Shown here: positions 15,805-23,935 of the stretch, in pieces
Position numbering within the stretch: the stretch's first letter is position 1
Layout: each line of letters begins with the position of its first letter
NCBI GenBank assembly: GCA_028291945.1
Contig: JAQGNH010000359.1
Span: 1 to 32,012 of the forward strand
Origin: Betaproteobacteria bacterium
Lineage (GTDB): Bacteria; Pseudomonadota; Gammaproteobacteria; Burkholderiales; SG8-41
Reading direction: 5' to 3'
Length of the DNA stretch: 32,012 nt
Notes under the pieces: model-generated
Seen by the model: the letters and a program-made list of their open reading frames with translations, nothing else
Told to the model about the DNA's origin: nothing
Database searches by the model: none
Position numbers and translations under genes: made by a program

Positions 15805-17535
15805 TTAGTGTATTTCGGGATCAGGAGTCGGCGCCCCGCCGTGCAGGAAATCGAAATCGCATCCTTTGTCAGCCTGCGTAACATGCTGCGCAAACAGTGC
15901 GCCGTAGCCCCGCGTGAACCGCGGCTCAGCCTGTTTCCATGTCGAACGCCGCCGGGCAAGCTCGGCGTCGCTCACCTTGAGCTCCAGCTTGCGCGCCGCC
16001 ACATCAAGCTCGATCAGATCACCGTCCTCGACGAACGCGAGCGGTCCGCCGACATAGGACTCGGGCGACACGTGCAGCACGCAGGTACCGTAAGACGTTC
16101 CGCTCATGCGCGCATCGGATATGCGCACCATATCGCGAATCCCTTTCCTGAGCAGCTTTTTGGGTATTGGCAGCTGACCCCATTCCGGCATACCCGGGCC
16201 GCCGAGCGGACCGCCGTTTTTAAGCACGAGCACGGAATTCTCGTCGACATCGAGTGACTCATCGTCGATGCGGTCGTTCATGTCGTTGTAGTCGCGAAAG
16301 ACCACTGCCGGCCCGGTGTGCTTGAGCAAATGCGATTCAGCAGCAGTCGGCTTGATGATCGCGCCGTTGGGTGCGAGGTTGCCGCGCAGCATGGCAAGCC
16401 CGCCCGTTTCCGAGAGGGCCTTGTCGCGCGGCCGGATCACGTCATCGTTGTAGATCTTTGCATCGGCGATGTTCTCACCGAGCGTCTTTCCGTTCACCGT
16501 CATGCAGTCGCGCCGAAGCCGCTCACCCAGCGCCGCAAGAAGCGCGCGGAGGCCGCCGGCATAATAGAAGTCTTCCATGAGGTACTTCGTCCCCGCCGGG
16601 CGCACGTTAGCCAGCACAGGTGTGGTACGCGCGATCTCGTCAAAGCGTTCGAGCGTGAGCTGAATACCCGCACGGCCTGCCATCGCCGTCAGATGTATGA
16701 CTGCGTTCGTCGACCCGGAGAGCGCATGGATCGCGGTAATCGCGTTGTCGAACGATTCACGCGTCAATATGTCCGAGGGCTTCAGGTCCTGCCAGACCAT
16801 CTCGACGATACGGCGCCCGCTTTGCTCTGCCATCCGTGGATGGTTCGCATCCGCGGCGGGTATGGACGCCGCACCGGGCAACGTAAGGCCGAGTGTTTCA
16901 GCGACTGATGTCATCGTCGACGCTGTTCCCATCGTCATGCAGTGGCCGAACGAGCGCGCGATGCCTTCCTCCACTTCCTGCCATTCATTCTCCCCGATCG
17001 TCCCCGCCCGGAGCTCCGCCCAGTATTTCCATGCGTCGCTGCCCGAACCGAGCGGCTCGCCATGCCAGTTGCCGCGCAGCATCGGCCCCGCCGGCACGAA
17101 GATCGCCGGCAGATTCATGCTGAGCGCACCCATGATGAGCCCGGGTGTCGTCTTGTCGCAGCCGCCCATGAGCACCGCGCCGTCGACGGGATGCGCGCGC
17201 AAGAACTCTTCGGTCTCCATGGCGAGGAAGTTGCGATACATCATCGAAGAAGGCTTGAGATAAGTCTCGGAAACCGAGTGCGCCGGCAGCTCAACAGGGA
17301 ACCCACCTGACTGCCAAACACCGCGTTTGACCTCTTCGACGCGCTGTTTGAAGTGCGCGTGACACGGATTGAGATCGCTCCACGTGCTGACGATCGCGAT
17401 GACCGGTTTGCCGCTGAAGTCCTCACGCGTGTAACCCATCTGCAGCGCACGCGAACGGTGGCCGAAGGAACGAAGGTCTTTTGCGCCGAACCACCTGTAA
17501 CTGCGTAGCTCTTCGGGGCGCTTACGTTGCGCCAT
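15805..17535 (-). CDS. IlvD/Edd family dehydratase, sugar-acid (pentonate) dehydratase-like
   Basis: A 576-residue iron-sulfur dehydratase. Three cysteines positioned to bind the cluster are Cys58 (SDLNPCHAHF), Cys126 (MGGCDKTTPG) and Cys199 (SFGHCMTMGTASTM). The C-terminal part has LRGNLAPNGAIIKP and DMVRISDARMSGTSYGT. The N-terminal RSYRWFGAKD and the extended C-terminus resemble L-arabinonate/D-xylonate dehydratases more than the valine-pathway IlvD. The start at 17535 is chosen because GGAGGT lies seven bases before it; the GTG nine bases earlier falls inside that site. It is first in the minus-strand operon with aldolase, permease and Old Yellow Enzyme, and divergent from a Bug gene. Predicted product: a 2-keto-3-deoxy acid. 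Confidence 0.94.
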   Translation of the reverse strand: MAQRKRPEELRSYRWFGAKDLRSFGHRSRALQMGYTREDFSGKPVIAIVSTWSDLNPCHAHFKQRVEEVKRGVWQSGGFPVELPAHSVSETYLKPSSMMYRNFLAMETEEFLRAHPVDGAVLMGGCDKTTPGLIMGALSMNLPAIFVPAGPMLRGNWHGEPLGSGSDAWKYWAELRAGTIGENEWQEVEEGIARSFGHCMTMGTASTMTSVAETLGLTLPGAASIPAADANHPRMAEQSGRRIVEMVWQDLKPSDILTRESFDNAITAIHALSGSTNAVIHLTAMAGRAGIQLTLERFDEIARTTPVLANVRPAGTKYLMEDFYYAGGLRALLAALGERLRRDCMTVNGKTLGENIADAKIYNDDVIRPRDKALSETGGLAMLRGNLAPNGAIIKPTAAESHLLKHTGPAVVFRDYNDMNDRIDDESLDVDENSVLVLKNGGPLGGPGMPEWGQLPIPKKLLRKGIRDMVRISDARMSGTSYGTCVLHVSPESYVGGPLAFVEDGDLIELDVAARKLELKVSDAELARRRSTWKQAEPRFTRGYGALFAQHVTQADKGCDFDFLHGGAPTPDPEIH

Positions 17536-17596
17536 GCGAGGCACCTCCGTGATCGGTGATTCGGGAACTCGAGCGCTGCGCGCCAGAGCTTTTCGG

Positions 17597-17617
17597 TTAT
17601 TCTAACGTAGAGAATAA
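17597..17617. promoter_or_regulatory. Candidate operator: TTATTCT-N7-AGAATAA
   Basis: A perfect seven-base inverted repeat around AACGTAG stands in the 206-base region between the divergent dehydratase and Bug genes. It is an AT-rich island in GC-rich surroundings and overlaps a TAGAAT that could serve as a minus-strand -10 box. A shared regulator of both transcription units is likely but not encoded in the window. Confidence 0.55.
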
Positions 17618-17741
17618 ATTCTGCGGCGCACCGACGTATCGCGATCCTGCCCTGCGCAGAGCCCGTCCATTTTGGTTAGCGGAGCGCGGCCGCACCGCGA
17701 TGCGTGGACGGTCCGGCGCATTCAGCCTAAAGGAGGAGATC

Positions 17742-18719
17742 ATGAATAGAATCATGCGCCGCGCAGCGACGGCAGCGACGAGCGCGTTGCTCGCTGCCTG
17801 CTCGGCGGCCGCGCTCGCTCAAAGCTATCCGGCAAAACCCATCCGCATCATCGTGCCGTATGCACCGGGAGGCTCGACCGACGTCGTGTTCCGCATCCTC
17901 GCGCCGCGGCTCACCGAAATTCTCGGCCAGCAGATCGTGATCGATAACCGCCCGGGCGCCGCATCGACGATCGGGCTGGAAATCGTCGCCAAGTCGCCCC
18001 CTGACGGCTATACGGTCGGCGTCTCGAACATCGCTTATGGCGCAAACCCGGCCATCTACAAGAAGATGCCGTTCGATTCTGAAAAGGATCTGCTGCCGGT
18101 GACGCTGGTCTCCATCGTGACGCTTGTGGCAACGGTGCACCCGTCACTCCCTGCCCGTTCGATCAAGGAGCTCATCGCGCTTGCGAAATCAAAGCCCGCG
18201 GCGCTGACGTACGGTTCCGCGGGCAACGGCAGTGCGAACCACCTTGCGACAGCGCGCTTCGAGCACATGGCGGGCATCAAGCTCCTGCACATTCCTTATA
18301 AAGGCGGTGGGCCTGCGGTCGTGTCGATCGTGCAGGGTGAAACGAGCATACTCCTCGCGACCATCCCGTCTTCGATACAGCACTTCAAAACGGGCAAGCT
18401 GATTCCACTCGCGGTCAGCAGCGCGAAGCGAAACTCGGCGCTGCCCGATCTCCCGACGATTTCGGAAGCCGGTGTGCCCGGGTACGAGGCGATCGAATGG
18501 CAAGGCCTCATGGTGCCCGCCGGGACACCGCAGGCAGTCATCAGGACCTTGCAGCAGGCGACGACAAAGGCATCGCAGACGCCGGAGATCAGGGAGAAGG
18601 TTGCCGGGCTGGGCGCAGATTTCGTGAACAGCACGCCCGAAGAGTTCGACCAGTTCGTGAAGCGCGAGCTGGCCGTTTGGTCGAAAGTCGTGAAGGACGT
18701 CGGCATAAAGATTGACTAA
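17742..18719 (+). CDS. Bug/TctC-family periplasmic solute-binding protein
   Basis: A 325-residue receptor. The signal sequence ends AAALAQ before SYPAKPIRIIVPYAPGGSTD, the canonical Bug N-terminus; LLAAC within the signal also fits a lipobox, so lipid anchoring is an alternative. Other family segments are VIDNRPGAASTIGLEIVAKS, SAGNGSANHLATARFEHMAG and LHIPYKGGGPAVVS. An excellent AGGAGGAGATC site precedes the ATG; the open frame extends 62 codons upstream but that part is non-homologous. It is divergent from the dehydratase operon and may bind the same sugar acid or a related carboxylate. Confidence 0.95.
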   Translation: MNRIMRRAATAATSALLAACSAAALAQSYPAKPIRIIVPYAPGGSTDVVFRILAPRLTEILGQQIVIDNRPGAASTIGLEIVAKSPPDGYTVGVSNIAYGANPAIYKKMPFDSEKDLLPVTLVSIVTLVATVHPSLPARSIKELIALAKSKPAALTYGSAGNGSANHLATARFEHMAGIKLLHIPYKGGGPAVVSIVQGETSILLATIPSSIQHFKTGKLIPLAVSSAKRNSALPDLPTISEAGVPGYEAIEWQGLMVPAGTPQAVIRTLQQATTKASQTPEIREKVAGLGADFVNSTPEEFDQFVKRELAVWSKVVKDVGIKID

Positions 18720-18762
18720 CGCTACAAATGCAGCGTCAGTCAATCCGTGGCGGAATGGAACA

Positions 18763-18945
18763 GAGGGAAACCTAGCTAGTTTTCCCTCCGTAACCTCCCA
18801 TCCTTCGGCGATCTATCGATCCCTCCATTGCATCAGTCCCTAGGTGCACAGCCGAAGGAAAGGGGTAACGGGGAGAAACTTCGGTTCTCCCTGTTCGTTC
18901 ATCGCCTCCCCCGGAGGGGCAGAACCTTGGGTTCTACCTGTTCGT
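18763..18945. repeat. Cluster of inverted repeats between convergent genes
   Basis: The 235 bases between two convergent stop codons hold several stems: GAGGGAAA/TTTCCCTC (18763-18788), GGGAGAA/TTCTCCC (18871-18891), CCTCC/GGAGG near 18910 and AGAACC/GGTTCT (18921-18935). The longer arms 18781-18809 and 18851-18878 are imperfect reverse complements and match the repeat at 12001. CTGTTCGTT occurs twice (18891, 18938). The array could act as a bidirectional terminator. Confidence 0.6.
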
Positions 18946-18954
18946 TTACCGGCG

Positions 18955-21078
18955 CTACGCGTTCATCGCCGCGATTATCCGCTCGCGCGTGATCGGCAGA
19001 TCGCGCACGCGCACGCCCATCGCGTTGAACACGGCGTTGGCGATCGCGGCGGCAGTCGGGCCGGCCATACCTTCGCCGACGCCCAGCGATGGTTGCTCCG
19101 GGCGATCGATCAAGACCGTTTCCACGTCTGGGGCTTCGCTGAACGTCAGGATCTGATAGCTATCCCAGTCGCGTGTGGTAATGCGCGTGCGGTCGAAGCG
19201 CACCTGTTCTTTGAGCGTCCAGCTCGTCGCCTGGATCACGCCGCCTTCAGCTTGGTTCCGTATGCCGTCCGGGTTGACGACGCGACCGCAGTCGAGAGCC
19301 GCAACCGCACGGATCACTCGCACCGTCTGCGCGATCTCGACTTCCGCGACCACGGCAACCCAATCGCCCGAGTTCTTGTAGCGCGCGAAACCGATGCCCC
19401 TTCCGCGCGTACCGTTGCCTTTGTGTCGCGGTTGCCATCCCGCCTTCTCCGCGGCCGCTGTAATCACCGCTCGGGCGCGATCGTCACGCAAGTGACGCAA
19501 GCGGAACTCCACCGGGTCGATGTTTGCCGCCTCGGCAAGCTCATCCATGAATGATTCGATTGCGAAGACATTCGCATACGCACCCAGCGCGCGCAGGGTG
19601 GACACGCGTACCGGCATCGCTTTCACCGCATGATTGGAAACCCTCAGTTGAGGCAGATCGTAAAGGGGCACGGCATTGCGCTGACTTCCTCCGCCCGCTG
19701 CGAGCGGCATATCGCCAGCAGGCGGCGCCTCGTGTCCTTCATCGAAATGCCAGGCCGCAAGCAGTCCAGCATTCGGATGCCGGCCGGGTCGCGTAATGTG
19801 GCGGTTCCCATGCACGTCTTCCTCCCAATCGACGATGCGGCCCTCCTTGTTCAGTGACGCGCGAAGCTTGACCACCATGGCCGGGCCAAACGGCTCCCAG
19901 CTGAATTCGTCCTCGCGCATCCATTGCACGCGCACCGGCGTGCCCTCCACCTCGCGTGCGAGCAGCACCGCATCGAAAGCGGCGTCATCAGCGCCATTGT
20001 GGCCATAGCAGCCTGCGCCTTCGGCGTGTCTCACAACGATGCTCGACACCGGCATCTTCAGGATCTTTGCGAGCTCGTCGCGCAATGGATAGCACGCCTG
20101 GCTGTGTGACCAGACCTGCAACTGCTCGCCGGTCCACCATGCAATCGCGCACGATGGGGCCAGAGACGCGTGTGCCAGATAGGGGCGCGTGTACGTCGCA
20201 CTCAGAGTTCGCAGCGCAGGCGCGTGCTCGGCCTTCTTCTCGCTGAGCAGCTCGTCCTCGGCCGGCTGGGACAAAATAAATTCCGGCATTGCATCGACGT
20301 CAGGCAGGTCAGGCTCCTCCGCCCAGCGCGCCGCGCGCGCGAGCGCCCGCATCGCCTTGATCGCCTGCTCCTCGCGCGCAGCAATGACCCCGAGGAAATG
20401 GCCGCGACGCACGATGGCGCGCACACCGGGCAGCGCCTGAGCAGCGGCAGTATCGACTTCGAGTGAACGTGCGCGATACGAAGGTGGACGCACGATGCGC
20501 CCGTGCAGCATGCCTGGAAGATCGATGTCCTGGATGAAAGCGGCACCCGTGACCTTGCGCGGTACATCGACGCGCGGCATCGATCTGCCGACGATATTCA
20601 GGTCTCCTGCCGATTTCGGCTGGACCTGCGCAGTCGCCTCCCGCGCGAGATCGACCTCAGGTGCGAGCTGCCAGTACGTTACCCCCGCAGCACTGTCGCG
20701 CTCATGCACCGTGCCGTCGTCGACCACCACGCGCTCGAGCGTCACACCGAGCTTGCGGCATGCCGCCTGCACGAAAAGGTCGCGAACTTCGGCACAGACG
20801 TAACGCAATGCACTTCCGCCCTCTTCGACTGAACGGCTGCCCGACGTCGAGCCCTCGTCCGGGCTCATCGTCGTATCGACGGCCACCATCCGTATGCGCG
20901 AGTATTCGACGTCGAGCTCTTCAGCGGCGAGCTGCGCCATCGCCGACACGATCCCCTGTCCGATTTCGACCTTGCCCGTGAAAACCGTAACGGTGCCATC
21001 CGTGTTCACGCGCACCCAGCGATCGAGCCGACGGTTCGTATCAAGCGTGAATGGCAGTTTGATTCGTGCGTCGCTCAT
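18955..21078 (-). CDS. Molybdopterin-binding subunit of a xanthine dehydrogenase-family hydroxylase
   Basis: A 707-residue large subunit of the molybdenum hydroxylase family, nearest in appearance to isoquinoline 1-oxidoreductase/nicotinate dehydrogenase-like proteins. These enzymes hydroxylate N-heteroaromatics or aldehydes using water. Cofactor-contact regions seen are TGKVEIGQGIVSAMAQLAAE near residue 35, EGAGCYGHNGADDAAFDAVL, RALGAYANVFAIESFMDELA and, close to the end, GVGEGMAGPTAAAIANA, whose Glu is the catalytic base. No twin-arginine signal is present. The ATG at 21078 overlaps the iron-sulfur subunit's TGA (ATGA). That partner has an internal deletion, so electron transfer from this subunit is doubtful unless another partner exists elsewhere. 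The substrate is unknown. Confidence 0.93.
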   Translation of the reverse strand: MSDARIKLPFTLDTNRRLDRWVRVNTDGTVTVFTGKVEIGQGIVSAMAQLAAEELDVEYSRIRMVAVDTTMSPDEGSTSGSRSVEEGGSALRYVCAEVRDLFVQAACRKLGVTLERVVVDDGTVHERDSAAGVTYWQLAPEVDLAREATAQVQPKSAGDLNIVGRSMPRVDVPRKVTGAAFIQDIDLPGMLHGRIVRPPSYRARSLEVDTAAAQALPGVRAIVRRGHFLGVIAAREEQAIKAMRALARAARWAEEPDLPDVDAMPEFILSQPAEDELLSEKKAEHAPALRTLSATYTRPYLAHASLAPSCAIAWWTGEQLQVWSHSQACYPLRDELAKILKMPVSSIVVRHAEGAGCYGHNGADDAAFDAVLLAREVEGTPVRVQWMREDEFSWEPFGPAMVVKLRASLNKEGRIVDWEEDVHGNRHITRPGRHPNAGLLAAWHFDEGHEAPPAGDMPLAAGGGSQRNAVPLYDLPQLRVSNHAVKAMPVRVSTLRALGAYANVFAIESFMDELAEAANIDPVEFRLRHLRDDRARAVITAAAEKAGWQPRHKGNGTRGRGIGFARYKNSGDWVAVVAEVEIAQTVRVIRAVAALDCGRVVNPDGIRNQAEGGVIQATSWTLKEQVRFDRTRITTRDWDSYQILTFSEAPDVETVLIDRPEQPSLGVGEGMAGPTAAAIANAVFNAMGVRVRDLPITRERIIAAMNA

Positions 21079-21278
21079 CGCGCATTCCCCGTGCACAGCA
21101 GGCGCGCCGCACGCTCAATCGCGTTGACGATTCGATTGTGAGTGACGCAACCGCACAGATTGCGTTCGGGAGCGTTCAGGTGCAAGTCCTTTCTCAGGGC
21201 GTGCAGAACGGGCGTCTCGGATGGAACCGCAATAACATCGTTGCGGCCCTTCACGTGAAGCGAGATCAATTCGGGCAT
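21075..21278 (-). pseudogene. [2Fe-2S] subunit of molybdenum hydroxylase, internally deleted
   Basis: Only 67 residues remain where this subunit normally has about 150. The N-terminus (MPELISLHVKGR, VPSETPVLHALRKDL, LNAP) matches the ferredoxin-like domain. It then jumps directly to NLCGCVTHNRIVNAIERAA, which matches the end of the C-terminal helical domain (usual form NLCRCGTHNRIV). The whole C-x4-C-x2-C loop of the first cluster and the C-x2-C of the second are absent, so neither cluster can form. The junction keeps the frame, and the overlap with the large subunit start is preserved. The deletion is at about 21168-21172. It might be a genuine remnant or an assembly collapse. Confidence 0.85.
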
Positions 21279-21457
21279 GGGTCGGGGCGAGCGAATTCGC
21301 CAGCTTCTAAATTTTTGTGATTAAATGATATAGGTAATTCGCACCCTCCAGCACGCAGCTCGAGCCCGACATTCCGCCGCGATCTCGAAGTCCGGTCGCA
21401 CCACGGTCGTACAGCCAGATGATCCACAAAAGCAGCGTCCTATAATCGGGGAGATAT
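21279..21457. other. Divergent intergenic region with AT-rich island
   Basis: This separates the hydroxylase genes from the next Bug gene. It holds the palindrome GCGAATTCGC (21291-21300), an AT-rich segment from about 21307 to 21338, and a further AATTCGC (21336-21342). Promoters for both directions are expected here, but no clear -35/-10 pair was found. Confidence 0.45.
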
Positions 21458-22444
21458 ATGGCATCAGGTGTCACCCGCCGCGTGCGTCGCGGCCTGTTCT
21501 TGCTATCGGCCATTTGTCTTGCAAGCTCGCACGCGGCACACGCGCAAACCTATCCTGCGAAGCCGCTTCGCGTCATTGTGCCCTTCGCGCCGGGCGGAGC
21601 GACTGATTCCGTTGCACGCATGATCGCGCCCAAACTCTCCGAGAATCTCGGACAATCGGTCGTGGTCGAGAACCGCGCGGGCGGCGCCACGACGATTGGC
21701 ATGGACTTCGTCGCGAAAGCCCCGCCCGATGGGTATACGCTCGGAGTGGCTAATCTTTCTTTTGCAGTGAATCCGGTGCTGCTCAGCAAGATGCCCTACA
21801 ACACGGAAAAAGATTTTGTGCCCGTTGGACTCGTCGCGAGCGTCCCATTCGTCATGGCCGTTCACCCGTCGGTGCCTGCCAAGTCGATCCAAGAGCTCGT
21901 AGCGCTCGCGAAAGCCCGGCCGGGTGCTCTGAACTATTCGTCTTCGGGCAACGGCAGCGCAACGCAGATGGCGACCGAGCTGTTTCGTTACCTGACACGT
22001 ATCGATATCGTGCACGTGCCGTTCACAGGCGGAGGTCCCGCACTGGTGTCTGTATTGAGCGGAGAAGTGTCGATTTACTGTGCGAGCATTCCCGCGATGC
22101 TGCCCCATTTCACCTCGGGCAGGCTGCGTCCGCTCGCGATCACCACAGTGCAGCGCGACCCATCCGTGCCCCAAGTACCGACGATGACCGAGGCTGGGGT
22201 GCCCGGATATGAAGCTCGCGAATGGACGGGCATCGTCGCGCCTGCTGCGACGCCACGCGCCATCGTCACACGGCTCAACCAGGAGATCGTAAAAGCACTC
22301 TCCGCGCCGGAGTTGAGCAAGCGCTTCGCGGCCGTCGGAGCACACCCCGTAGGCAGCACACCGGAAGAGTTCGCGGCGCACGTGCAGAAAGAGCTCGCGA
22401 TGTGGGCCAAGGTCATCAAGGCAGCGAACATCCGGATCGAGTGA
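21458..22444 (+). CDS. Bug/TctC-family periplasmic solute-binding protein
   Basis: A 328-residue receptor with an Arg-rich N-terminus and hydrophobic signal (GLFLLSAICLASSHAAHA) cleaved before QTYPAKPLRVIVPFAPGGATD. Family segments VVENRAGGATTIGMDFVAKA, SSSGNGSATQMATELFRYL and VHVPFTGGGPALVSVLSGEV are present. GGGGAG stands six bases before the ATG. By eye its layout resembles the receptor at 17742 more than the one at 23936. It begins a plus-strand run of six genes and is divergent from the hydroxylase pair. The ligand is unknown; linkage to an amidase suggests an amide or carboxylate. Confidence 0.94.
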   Translation: MASGVTRRVRRGLFLLSAICLASSHAAHAQTYPAKPLRVIVPFAPGGATDSVARMIAPKLSENLGQSVVVENRAGGATTIGMDFVAKAPPDGYTLGVANLSFAVNPVLLSKMPYNTEKDFVPVGLVASVPFVMAVHPSVPAKSIQELVALAKARPGALNYSSSGNGSATQMATELFRYLTRIDIVHVPFTGGGPALVSVLSGEVSIYCASIPAMLPHFTSGRLRPLAITTVQRDPSVPQVPTMTEAGVPGYEAREWTGIVAPAATPRAIVTRLNQEIVKALSAPELSKRFAAVGAHPVGSTPEEFAAHVQKELAMWAKVIKAANIRIE

Positions 22445-22517
22445 TGGAATGCGAATGATGAATGAATGAGCACGACGACCCGTACCGGTAAGCACATCCG
22501 ACAAAATTGAGTTTTCG

Positions 22518-23819
22518 ATGATGAACCTGCGCAATGCCCCCCTGCACTCGCTGACTGCAACGCAAATCGTCGCGGCGGTCTCCGCTGGCGAGACGACCTG
22601 CGAGGCCGTGGCGCGAGCATGCCTCGAGCGCATAGCTGAGCGCGAGCCCAAGGTTCAGGCCTGGGAATATCTCAACCCCGATTACGTCATAAAGCAGGCG
22701 CAAACGCTGGACAGCGGCAGCAAGCGCGGTCCGTTGATTGGCGTGCCCTACGGTGTCAAAGACATCATCGACACCGCCGACATGCCCACAGAATACGGCA
22801 CACCGATACACAAAGATCATCGACCGCAACGCGATGCAGCGTGCGTGGCCCTGAGCCGTAAAGCGGGCGCCGTGCTGATGGGCAAAGCGGTGACGAGCGA
22901 GTTCGCCAATGTACATCCCGGGAAAACGCGCAATCCGCACGACGCGGCAAGAACGCCCGGCGGTTCATCCAGCGGCTCGGGCGCCGCAGTCGGCGCGGAA
23001 ATGGTACCGCTCGCACTTGGAACCCAGACCACGGGGTCGACCACGCGCCCTGCCTCGTTTTGCGGCGTCGTCGGATACCGGCCGACATGGGGCGACCTGC
23101 GCCTGAATGGCGTCATGGAAGCATCGGGTACGCTCGACACACTCGGCATCCTCGCGCGCTCCGTCGATGACGTGGCGCTCTATCGCGATGTGCTGCTCGG
23201 TATCGAGCCACAGCCCGTGGTCGATGTGGACACGCGTCTTCGCATCGGTTTCTGCCGCACGCATAACTGGTCGAAAGTCGAACCGACGACGCAAAAGCTG
23301 CTCGAAGACGCCGCAGCACGGCTCACCCGCGCAGGCGCGACGGTAGAGGACGTCACGCTGCCGCACGATTTCGAAGCACTCGAGGACGCGCACCGCTGGA
23401 TCTCGGGATTCGAGATGGCGCGCAATCTCACGTGGGAAATCGAAAACCATTGGAACGAGATCAGCGAACAGTTCCGCAATGGGCGCCTGACTGACGGGCT
23501 TGCCTGCACGTACGAGCAATACGTAGCGATGCGACATCACATGCATCATTGCCGCAAGCTGCTGCTGCCGATACTCGATCGATATGATGTTCTGCTCGCC
23601 GCTGCCGCGCCTGGTGAAGCGCCGGTGGGCTGGCACCCCGTCCCCCATCCGTGGGTTTACATGATCTGGACCACGATGCATGTCCCATCGATCACGCTGC
23701 CCTTGTTCAAGGGACCCAACGGTCTACCGGTCGGAGCACAGCTTCTGACGCGCCATTATGACGACCGCAGGCTCTTCGCGATGGCGCGCTGGGTTGATCG
23801 ACAACTGATGAACGCATGA
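22518..23819 (+). CDS. Amidase signature family hydrolase
   Basis: A 433-residue amidase hydrolysing a C-N amide bond. The Ser-cisSer-Lys triad is visible: Lys81 in GVPYGVKDIID, the cis-Ser in PGGSSSGSGAAVG (around residues 150-152), and nucleophile Ser174 in GTQTTGSTTRPASFCG. The last motif differs from the common GTDTGGSIRIPA but keeps the serine and the PA. The protein is cytosolic. ATGs at 22518 and 22521 are both possible; neither has a strong ribosome-binding site. It is flanked on both sides by Bug receptor genes, an arrangement often met in Burkholderiales. It probably works in the same pathway as the downstream hydrolases. The substrate is unknown; GatA is excluded because gatB/gatC are not adjacent. 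Confidence 0.93.
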   Translation: MMNLRNAPLHSLTATQIVAAVSAGETTCEAVARACLERIAEREPKVQAWEYLNPDYVIKQAQTLDSGSKRGPLIGVPYGVKDIIDTADMPTEYGTPIHKDHRPQRDAACVALSRKAGAVLMGKAVTSEFANVHPGKTRNPHDAARTPGGSSSGSGAAVGAEMVPLALGTQTTGSTTRPASFCGVVGYRPTWGDLRLNGVMEASGTLDTLGILARSVDDVALYRDVLLGIEPQPVVDVDTRLRIGFCRTHNWSKVEPTTQKLLEDAAARLTRAGATVEDVTLPHDFEALEDAHRWISGFEMARNLTWEIENHWNEISEQFRNGRLTDGLACTYEQYVAMRHHMHHCRKLLLPILDRYDVLLAAAAPGEAPVGWHPVPHPWVYMIWTTMHVPSITLPLFKGPNGLPVGAQLLTRHYDDRRLFAMARWVDRQLMNA

Positions 23820-23935
23820 GACGCGCTGCAAAAGGCCTTCCCTGTAGGCGCTAAGCCCCAATACACAACGCACACAATCAGATGAAGATCGTCATGCTGC
23901 AAAGATCGCCGTTTTTACGCACCGCAGGAGGAAGT

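Noticed and set aside
15805-17535. IlvD of branched-chain amino-acid synthesis
   Set aside because: The N- and C-terminal sequences resemble pentonate dehydratases more, and the gene is next to an HpcH/HpaI aldolase rather than ilv genes.
21441-21446. TATAAT, a perfect -10 box just before the Bug gene at 21458
   Set aside because: A start there would leave only a few leader bases and cut the GGGGAG ribosome-binding site region, and no -35 box stands 16-18 bases upstream. Probably chance.
22518-23819. Amidase as GatA of the aspartyl/glutamyl-tRNA amidotransferase
   Set aside because: gatB and gatC are not adjacent, the signature motif is divergent and the gene is flanked by Bug receptor genes.
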